This document shows, one piece after another, positions 1 through 12,000 of a DNA stretch of 23,303 nucleotides (within the stretch, counting starts at the first letter, position 1; every line of letters begins with the position of its first letter). The translations under genes and the position numbers were made by a program. Source of the stretch: an uncultured Clostridium sp. (lineage in GTDB: Bacteria > Bacillota_A > Clostridia > TANB77 > CAG-508). The notes beneath the pieces are model-generated. The model had not been told where the DNA came from. It worked only from the letters and a program-made list of their open reading frames with translations, and did not search any database. The stretch spans positions 1-23,303 of the forward strand of contig CAMLYR010000014.1 in NCBI GenBank assembly GCA_946491915.1, given 5' to 3'.

Positions 1-1
1 T

Positions 2-3000
2 AATGTGGAATCATGGAAAAATGGAACATTTTTATTAAAATTCCCAGAAGAAGTGCTAGTAGCAGATATAAACGATATTACCATAAACAATGGAAATGTG
101 AGCATACTTGGATATGATATATATGAACAAGACGGTAACTATTTTCTAAAAATATTAACAGAAAATGAAAATCCAGAAAATTATACAATCACAGTAGATG
201 CGGATATTACACCAGACCCAAGAAAAATATCAGCAACAAGAGATATCGAATTATATGCCTATAATGAAGAGTGTAATAACTATAAAGATACCTTAAGAGC
301 AGAAGACAAATATGATATCAATGGGGATGGAAATACACAAGATTTAGTAGACTATAGTAAAAAATCAATTACATTTGTAGGACCTTCAACCCTTTTAACA
401 ACAGAAACAGCGTCAGACTATAATGAAGAAGGGGATGAAATTAAGACAACCGTAGCACCACAAGTTGCAGAAATTGATAAAACACAAAACAACAGAACTG
501 CTAAAATCAGTGTACAAATCACCAATAATTATTCTGGAAATATTAGTGGAATTGTAGTGGTAGGAAAAACACCATTTGCAGGAAACACATCACAAATATT
601 AGGAACAGATTTAGGTTCAACCTTTACGGCAAAAATGACAGGGCCAATAGAATTACCAGAAAACCTACAAGGAATTGCAACTGTATATTATTCAGAAAAT
701 GAAAATGTCAATAGTGATTTAAATGACGCAGGCAACAACTGGAAAACAGTAGATGAAATCACAGACTTTTCAAAAATAAGAACATATGCAATTGATTTAA
801 GAGATTATGTAGTAGAAAAAAGTGAAGAATATATTTGTACTTATGAAATAGAAGTACCACAAGATGTAAACTACAATGATGTCAGCTATTCAACACATGC
901 CGTATATTTCTATTTAGAAACAGATGAAGGAAAATTAGCAGACCAAACAGAAACCAATAAACTAGGATTTAGAATCGCTAGAAAATATAACTTAGAGATT
1001 AATAAAGTAAAACAAGGAACAAATAGTCCAATTCAAGGAGCATCATTTAGTGTACAAGAAGAAGGAGAAGAAAGCTCAAGAATTATTGCAAGTGATGCAC
1101 AAGGAAAAATTAACATACAAGATTTGTATGTAGGAAAAGTATATACAGTAAAAGAAATAAAAGCACCAAGTGATTATGTATTAAATGGTGAAACAATTAA
1201 ATTTACAACAACAGTAGATGACAATGGAGATTTACAAGTACAAAAATTAGAAGGAAATAGCAATTTAAATGTAGAACAAGCAACAGAAGAAGAACCAGCA
1301 AAAGTAAGCTTTACTGTAACAAATGAACCAAAATACACATTCAAATTAACAAAAGAAGACCAAAATGGAAATTTAGTACAAGGAATACGTTTTAACTTAA
1401 CAGGAAAAGGCTTACCAACAGCAGGAAGAACAGTTACAACAAACAGAAATGGTGAACTTACCATAACAGGATTATATCCTAATGAAGAATATACCTTAAC
1501 AGAAGTGTATGCAGAAGGATATGAATATAGTGAAGCACCAATCAAATTTAAAACAGTATGGAATGGTAACAATTTAGAAGCACAAGTTATAGAAGGAAGT
1601 TTTAAAGAACAACCTACAATAGACAACACACAAGAAAAACAACCAATTATGAGTGCAAGTATTGTTAATACAAAATTGGATGAATATTACTTACAACTTG
1701 GAAAATCAGAAAAAGGAACAATAAAAGAACTAGAAGGAGCAGTATTTAGAATAACAGGAAAATGGTTGGATAATGAGTATACAACAAATGAAGATGGAAT
1801 GCTTAACGTTGGACCATTATATGAAGGAATAGAATATACCATAGAAGAAGTGATGCCACCAGCAGGATATGCATTAAGTGATAACATAGTAAGATTTATC
1901 GTAAAGGAAAACGAAGAAGGACTTTTACAATTACAAATATTAGAAGGAAAAATTAAATCATTAGCAGATTTTGAAACAGAAGAAGAAGGAATTAGTACGT
2001 ATGGGGAAGTTCCAGTGTCACCATTCACAAAAGATGTTATTGATAAAGATGGTAATATTATAGATGATAAATGTGTAGAGTTTAAAGGAGATTCTATGAC
2101 AATGGCACTAGACAACGAGCCATTATTTAGCCTAACCAAAATAGATGGAGAAACCCAAGAACCATTACCAAATGTAAAATTTGCTATTACAAAAGTAGAA
2201 GATGATGGAACAGAAACACAAGCAGTAAATAGTAAAGGAGAAGTGATAGGAGAAACAGTACAAATAGATGATAAAACATACCAAGTTATCACAACAGACG
2301 AACAAGGAAGAATTACGGAAGACTTACCAGAAGGATATTACAAGGTAGTGGAAATAGAAACTGCCGAAGGATACCAATTACCAGAAAATGAACAAGACAG
2401 AACCTATTTCTTTGGAATTGGAAAAACAAAACCAGCAGTAAAAGAAATGGTAGAATTATGGAGTCAAAGTTTCGAAGGTAATGGAGAGATTAGTTATACA
2501 GATTCTATTGCAACAGATGATGGTGGGTATATTAAGATAGGATTTTTTAAAGGAACAGTAAAATTTGACGCAGATGAAACAGAGAGTGGAGAGGAATTAG
2601 TATTAACATCAACAAATGCTAATAGTGACGCTGTTATTATTAAATACAATAGTAATAATAAAATTGTATGGAGTAATACATATGTATCAGGAGGTCATGA
2701 TTATTTTTATTCTATCACAAAGACAGATTCAAATGAATATGTGGTTTCAGGAGCAAAAGGGGCTACTAAAATTCATATAAAATATAATGATTCTGGAAAC
2801 TTATTAAATGAATATATAGAATTGACGGATAGGGTAACAAATCCAGGACAAATAAATATAAAAGAAACAAGTGATGGCGGATTTGTGGAAATTGAAAACT
2901 TTAGTGAAACAAAAACGATCCCTGCTGAAGCTACAGTAAATAATGAAGAAATAGTATTTGAAAGTAGAGGTAGCTTTGATGCTATACTAATTAAATATAA

Positions 3001-6000
3001 CTCAGAACATAAAGTGGAATGGGCTAGAAGTATAGGAGGAGATGCAGAAGATAAAATCAATGATTTTGAGGTAGATAAAGATGGTAATATTATAGTTGTA
3101 GGATACTTTTTAACAAGTAATTTAATAATACCTACTGAAGAAACAGTAAATGGCGAAGAAATAATATTAACCAACGCAGGAAACAATGATCCATTTATAA
3201 TAAAATATAATCAGGAAGGTCTTATAGAGTGGGTAGGATATCCAGGAGGAACATGGAGTAACGAAAAATTTAATACAATAGATGTAAATAATGAAAATAA
3301 GTATATTGTAAATGGGTATTTAGCAACTGGTTCTTTAGAGATATCAGCAGATCAAACTCAAGATGGAAAAAGTATGAGTATATCGGGAAATAGTTGCAAT
3401 ATTATATATAATGAAAATGGCAAGATAGAGTGGGCAGAAGGATATAATACAGGAACTTATACTTCTCACGCAGTGAAATCAACTGAAACAAAAGATGATG
3501 GATATATTCAAGTAGGTAGATTTAATGATAATGCTAGTAGTATTAAAGCAGACCAAACAGCCTCTAACCAAGAAATACAACTTTCAAGTAATGGCTCAAG
3601 AGATTATCTTGTCTTAAAATTTAATAAAGATAATAAGGTAGAATGGGCAGGACAATTTGGTAGTATTGCTGAGGAAACTGATGCAAATATAAAATCAGTT
3701 ACAGAATTACCAAGCAACAGATACCTAGTACAAGTATATCTAACAGTCAAAGCAATAATACCAAGTGACCAAACAACATTAGGTCAAGATGTTGAGTTAT
3801 TAGGAAACACAACCTTAATATACAACAGTGATGGATTAGTAGAATATGCATCAAGTGAAGTAAGTAGTAGTTCACAATATAATTCAGCAGTTGCAACAAG
3901 TGATGGTGGACAAATTGCAGTAGGACAAATGACAGGAAAATTACATATTGATGGAGAACAAACATCAACAGGAGAAGACATTGATTTACTAAGTAATGGA
4001 AGTACAGATGCATTAATAACAAAATATAATGCAGAAGGAAAAATAGAATGGATTAGTAATATAGGTTCGACAAATGCAGATGTAATCAATGAAATTGAAA
4101 AAGTTGATGATAAATATATAGCAGTTGGATATTATTGTGGAAATATAACAATACCTGTAGAAGATACTGTAAATAACGAAGCTATACAAGTAACAAACGC
4201 AAATACTAATTATAATGCTATGGCTATCATATTTAATGAAGATGGTAAAATTATCAAAGTTAACAAATTGGATGGTACAAATATTGAAAAATTTAATGCT
4301 ATTTCTAAATCAGAAGATGGCTATGTTATAGCAGGATTTGTAAGTGCTAATATGACAATACCAGCAGAAGATACTGCTGATGGCATAGCTATAGATATTA
4401 CTGTAACAGGTGCTAAAAATGGAATTATATTAAAATATGATAATAATGACAAGATAGAATGGGTTTATTGTCTCGAAATGAACTATGGTGCTAATATCGG
4501 ATTTAAATCAATAGTAAGTTTAAATACTGGAGAATATGTAGCTATTGGAAAAGTACCAAAAGGGGAATTTACAATTAATGCAGAAGATACCGAAAAAAAT
4601 GAATCAATAATAAAAACAGTTGTGGATAATAATGGTGGATTTATTGTTATAAAATTCAATGATAATGGATTAGTACAGACAGCTAATATAATAAACCAAG
4701 ATGCATTTTATGACGATAATAGAAATTATTCTGTAAGTCATTCAAATGATGGTGGTTATGTTGTTGGTGTAAGGAGTACATTCGTAGGTGATATGATTAT
4801 TCCAGCAGAAGAGACAATAGATAATAAAGAAATAGAAATCAGTACGCCAGGATATAATATATTTTTATTAAAATATAATCAGGATGGTTTGTTTGAAAAT
4901 TTTAAACAAATAGATGCTCATGAATATCAAGGAAATGTTAAAATTAGCAATACAAATGACAATGGATACATATTAAATGGTGCTAATTATACATATAAGT
5001 TAGATGCTGAATTAAATATAGAATATAGCTATAAAGGGATATATGCAGCAGTAACCAAACCACTAAACAATGAAACAGAATATATTCAAGTTGGACGTAC
5101 AACAATAAATGGTGTTAATGTAGCCCAAATATTAAAACTAGAAGAAAACATCATCTTAGGTGAAATCCCAGAACAACAAGAAATAACTGTTAAAAACTAT
5201 AAGAAGGAATACAAAATCACAACAGAAGTAGAAGGAACAGGAGGAAGTATATCAGGACAAGGCTCAACGGCTGACAATCCATATGAAATTGTAGAAGATG
5301 GAGCAGATAGTGCAAAAGATATTGTTATAACACCAGAAGAGGGATACCAAATCTTAAAAATTACCGTAAATGGAGAAGAAATAGACTTTGTACCAGAACA
5401 GGATGGTAGTGTCATATTAAATAAATTTACCAATATGACAAGCGACAAACATGTCGTTGTACAATTTAGTAATTCAGTTTCAACCGTTATTGTTCATCAC
5501 TATAAATATGGAACAACTGAACCATATGAATCATTGGCAGAAGATGACACATTAGTAGGAGAAATAGGTGATAATTATACAACAGCACCAAAAGATATAG
5601 AAGGTTATGAAGTGGTAATGGAAGAATTACCAAACAACGCAAGTGGTGAGTTTACAGAAGATGTGCAAGAAGTTATCTATTATTACAAACCAGCACCTGT
5701 AAAATTTATTGTACATCACTATTTAGAAGGAGCACAAGAAATTGTGCCAGGTTCTGAAGTTTACCAAATCAATGAAGAAAGAGAAAGAGGAACAGAATAT
5801 ACAACAAGTCCATTAGAAAACTTAGATCCAAAATATGAATTAGTAGCAACACCAAGCAACGCTTCAGGAACATTAACAGAAAATGAAATAGTGGTAACAT
5901 ATTACTATAAAATAAAAGAAAGACCATTTACAATCGTCAAAATTGGAGATGATGGAGAAGGACTAGAAGGTGCATATTTCAAAATAGAAAGTAAAGAAAC

Positions 6001-9000
6001 TGGAAAAATAACATATGTAACAACAAGAAAAAATGGTGAAATAACAGAAACATTAGAAGTAGGAGAATATGTGGTTACAGAAGAAAGAGCACCAGAAGGG
6101 TATAAGGTAAATAGAACACCACAAACAGTCAATATAGAACTAGATAAAGAAAACAGAATCACCATAACCAATGAAAAAATAAATTATTTTACACTAAATA
6201 TGCACAAAATAGATAGTGAAACAAATGAAAACATCCAAGGAGCAAAATTCACTTTAAGTTATATAACACAATATGGAGAAGAGAGAACAGAAGAATATGA
6301 AACAACAGAAAATGGAATGATAACACTATCTAATCTAGAAGATGAAATAGAATATACATTGGTAGAAACCGAACCTGCTAAGGGATATGTTGCAAATGCC
6401 CAAAAATATAGATTTATAGCACATTATGAAGATGGAATATATAAACTAGAAATGCTAGAAGGAACATTTGATGAAGTAGAACTAGGTGAAAAAGAAATTA
6501 ATTGTACCATAAATAATACACCAACCTTAAAAGTCATCAAACAAGGAGAATTTGGAGAATTACTTGCAAATGCAAAATTTACCATAACAGATGAAGAAGG
6601 AAATGAAGTGACAAATGGAAATGGTGACTTAGTAGGAAACGTTGAAGAAATCAATGGTGTAAACATGAGAGTTATCACAACAGATGAACAAGGAGAAATC
6701 GTAGAAAATCTAAAACCAGGAACATATATCTTAACAGAGGTGCAAGCACCAGAAGGATATCAATTACCTGAAAATGAAGAAGACAGAATCACTACAATTG
6801 AAATTACAGGAGAAGGATATGATGGAAACGTTATAGAAAAGACAGAAGAAATATATATTGATGAAAGCTTTGATGCAAGTTGGATAGATTTTGAAAAACT
6901 AGTATCTATGGCAGAGCCAATATTGACAAATAATGGAGATGTCGTATTTATAGGTGGATTAGCAGATAATTTCACAATTCCATCAGAAAACACCGTATCA
7001 GGAGAAGAGATAGTATTAGAAAAAATATCCATTATGGATAGTATTATTCTTGTTTTAAATACAGAAGGAAAAGTAAAAGAAGTATATCAAAACTATTCAC
7101 CAGAAAATGGTGCAAATAACTTAATAAATATGGTAGAAACAAAAGAAGGAAAAAGAATTGGTGTAGGAGCATATATGGGAGCTATCGAAATTCCAGCTGA
7201 CCAAACAGTAAACAATCGAGACATCATATTAGAAGCTAAAGATAGTAATAATACCTATTTTTACATGATATGCTATAATAAAGAAGGAAAAGTAGAATGG
7301 TTAGAAGAGATACATTTGTCAGAGGAACAATTGATGAATGACCAAATAAATGTAGAAATGGTAGCAGACAAAATGACGATACAATACAATTCAGCAGATG
7401 AAACCATTACAATTCCAGAAGATTACACAGCTACAGGAGAAGAAATGGTATTAGATAAAGAAAACAGTAGAAATCCAGTCATGGTAGTCTATAATATGAA
7501 TGCAAAAGTAGAAAAGGTAGTAGAAGTAAGACAGGATATTACAACAAAATTTTATTCTGAGGTAGGAATTGCGACCTTAGATGGTGCAACAATTATAGCA
7601 GGATATTTAGAAAGGGGTTCAGTAATATTTGATGAAACAGAAACAGTAAGTGGAGAGCAAATAGAATTAAGCAATTTAGGGGATGGCGTAATTGTAAAAT
7701 ATAATACAGAAGGAAAAATAGAATGGGCGCATAACCTACAAAGTACAAATCAATATAGTAGATATAAATCATTAAAAGAAGTGGCAGATGGCTATATAAG
7801 TTTTGTATATTATGAAGGAGAAATTTATATACCAGCAGAAGACAGTGCAAATGGTCAAGAAATAAGAGCAAATTCTGGAAATTCTCAAGGTAAGGCCGTG
7901 ATAAAATATAATCAAGAAGGAAAAGTAGAATGGTTGATCAGTGATGAAGCATTGGCAATGGTTAATTATGCATCACAGATACAAATAAGAGAAACAGAAG
8001 AGGGATATGCTTTAATTGATATAAATAATATGGCAATTTTAAAATATAAAGAAACTCCTACAAGTCAAATAGCGAATAAACAAGAAGTAATCACATTAAC
8101 CAATACAGCCAAAGATTCAACTGTATTAGTACACCACTATATCAAAGACTCAACTACAAAATTAAGTGAAGATGTAACCATCACAGGAAAAGTAGGTTCA
8201 GATTATCATACAGAAGTAGCAACAGATATACCAGCAAATTATCGATTAGTGGCAGAACCAGAAAATAAGGACGGAAAAATAACAGCAAACCAAACAGAAG
8301 TTATCTACTATTATGAATTAAAAGAACCAAACATAACAATGTCACAAATTACAAAAGAAAGTCATGTAGAAAAAGTAACAGATGTAAACCAAGCAATGGA
8401 TTATACAGTAAATTACAAAGCTACAATTGATACATATATAGGAAAAGCTGTGATAACCATTGTGGACACATTACCATATGAAATTGATACAAGTAAGCCA
8501 TACAACTTAAATGGAGGCGTATATAACAGTGAAAATAAAACAATTACATGGATAGAAGAAATAGATGATATAGATACCTTTGCAAATGATGAAAATAGTG
8601 AAAATATGGAAAATAACCCATACGAAATAAATTTTACAAAACGAATTAGTTTCACATATAAAGACATAGATGTAACACAAACACATGTAGAAAATACGGT
8701 AACAGGAACCATAAAATTAGAAACACCAGAAAAAGAAGAAACAGTAGAAACTACAAAAGAAATACCAACAGAATATGTAACAAGTATCATCGTCAATAAG
8801 GTATGGAATGATAATGAAACACAAGCACAAAGAAGACCAGAAAGCCTAATATTAGTGGTAAAAAATGGAGACCAAGAAGTAAAAACAGTCGAAATTACCA
8901 AAGACGATATGGTAGAAGGAACCACAAATCAATGGTCAATTGTAATTGATGGATTACCAAAATACAATGACAATGGAGAAGAAATACAATACACAGTAGA

Positions 9001-12000
9001 AGAAAGAGAAAAGGCAGAAGGAGACCTAAAATTCTATGAAGCAGAAGAAAATCCTGTAACAGTAGAAGATCATCAAGCAACTATCAGAAATCATTTTGTA
9101 AGACCAGATGATACAACAACTGTAACAGTAAGCAAAGTATGGAATGACAACAATGATGAAAATGGAAAACGTCCAGAGAGCATTATCTTAGGAATAGAAA
9201 CGGAAAACGGATTACAAAATGATGATGAATTTTCAGAAATTGTTACAGACACTAACAAAGTAACGGATTCTGAACAAAAAACAGAAATTGTTAATAAAGC
9301 AAATGCATCTGGCGACTTAAATGTATACTTAGCTGTAGACGAAGTAGAAGTTTGGCAACATACATTTGAAAACTTACCAAAATATAATAAAAATGGTGAA
9401 GAAATTATTTATACACCTTTTGAAGATGAAGTCAATAAAGATGATTTAAAATTCTATATTATAGATGGTAAAAGATATGGATTTGCTGGTGATATGGAAG
9501 CAGGATATATTATAACAAATAGATTTGAAGTGCCACATGAATTTATTAATTTAACAGTTAATAAAGTATGGGAAGACAATGAAATACAAGCCCAAAGAAG
9601 ACCAGAAAGCATTGTATTTAATGTAAAAGCTAAAAATGGAAATAACAATAATCCAGAAGAAGTGTTATACACATATGAATTAGATGTTGTAACAGAAAAT
9701 AGCTATACATTTACACGTTTACCAAAATACAATTTACAAGGAAATGAAATAGAGTATACAGTAGAAGAGCAAGAAAAGAATCCTGGAGATTTATACTTCT
9801 ATACAGTTAATGTGGGAGACATTATAGATGTAACAGATTCTGAGGTACAAACAAGAGGATTAGTAACAGCAGAATACAACAAACAAGTAACAATCACAAA
9901 TACGTTCCAAAAGCCAGATGACACAACAGAAGTAACGGTAACAAAAATATGGGATGACAATAACGACGAAGCAGAAAAGAGACCAGGAAGCATTATGTTA
10001 CAATTAAAGAATGGAAATGTTGTTGAAGATGAACAAGAAGTTAATGAAAGCAATAAAATAGAAGACCAAAGAAAAGAACAAATCATAGCAGAAATCAATG
10101 AAAGAAATAATGCAACAAATAATGGAAATGCAGAAAATCCTGAAACAGATAACCAACTAGAGGTTAACACAGTAGAAGTATGGCAATATACATTTACAGA
10201 TGTAGAAAAATACAATGAAAATGGACAAGAGATTGTATATAGAGTAGATGAAACAGAAATGAATAGTAATGATTTACAATTCTACAATAAAGAGGTAAAT
10301 GGTCTAACGGTAATCAATACATTTACACAAGACACAACAAAAGTAGAAGTACCTGTGACAAAGATTTGGGAAGATAATGAAATACAAGCCCAAAGAAGAC
10401 CAGAAAGTGTGGTTGTCATATTAAAAGCAAATGGAATCGAAAACCAAAGATATGAACTAAGTGAAGAAACAGCAGATGCAGTAAGTGGAAACACATGGCA
10501 ATATACCTTTACAGATTTACCAAAATATGATGAGTATAATAACATTATCAATTACACAGTTGAAGAGGAAGAAAAAGTAACAGGAGACCTATATTTCTAT
10601 ACAACTAAAATAGATGGAACAACTATTACCAATACATTTACGAAACCAACTGATACAATTCGTATAGAAGTAAATAAAGAATGGGTAGACCAAGATAATG
10701 CATATGAAAAGAGACCAAACTCTATTAGATTAGAAGTAAAATCAGTAGAAAATGGTACAGGAAAAGAAACAGTAGAACAATATGTAAATGTTACAAAAGA
10801 TGATAACTGGTCAGCAACATTTACAAATTTACCAAAATATGATGAAGATGGACAAGAAATTGTATATACAGTAGATGAAAAAGAAGTAATGGAAAATGAC
10901 TTGTTCAACTATGAAAAAGAAATAGGTGAAGTTACAAATAAAGTAGATGAAGTAGATGTAAAAGAAGCAACAATTACAAACACGATGACAAAGATACCAG
11001 GAGAAGTCGTAGTAAAATACGTGGATATCAATACAGGAGAAGAAATTTCAGACAGCAAAACTAAAGAAGGAATTGTAGGAGATACATTTGATGTAACAGA
11101 AGATAAGAAAGACATAGAAGGATATAGTTTGGTAGAAGAACCAGATGAAAAAACAGGAACATATACAGTACAAAGGCAGACGAAAATTTATTATTATGCA
11201 AAAGATACCAGTGTAATTGTAAAATATCTAGAATTAGATGATACACCAGAAGAAACAGCAGACAATCCTGTATTAGCAAAGGAAGTTACAATTGAAGGAT
11301 ATGAAGGAAAAGACTATACAACAGTGGAAGAAGAGATACCTGGATATACATTAGTGGCAACAACAGACAACTTGGAAGGAACAATGCAAAGAGATGAAAT
11401 TGTAGTCATTTACTACTATGCTCCAAATACAAATGTTATCGTAAAATATCTAGAACAAGATAATACACCAAATGATAATAGTGATAACAAAGTATTAGCA
11501 GGAGAAGTGAATATAGAAGGATATGTTGGAAAAGCGTATACAACAACAGAAGAAACAATTCCAGGATATACGTTAGTAGCAACCACAGACAACTTGGAAG
11601 GAACCATGACAAAAGACCCAATAGAAGTTATCTACTATTATGCACAAAATACAAAAGTTATCGTAAAATACTTAGAACAAGATGATACACCAGATGACAA
11701 TACAGATAACCAAGTATTGGCAAAAGAAATAACCATAGAAGGTCATGCAGGACAAGAATATACAACACAAGCACAAGATATTGAAGGATATACACTTGTA
11801 GCAAGAACAGACAACTGGGAAGGAACTATGACAAATGACGTAATAGAAGTTATCTACTACTATGCACAAAACACAAAAGCAACCGTACAACATATCGATA
11901 GAGAAACAGGGGAAATCCTAAAAGAGGAGACCCAAGACGGAAAAGTAGGAGATGTATTTGAAACACATGCAGAAGACTTTGAAGGCTATGTGTTAGTAGA

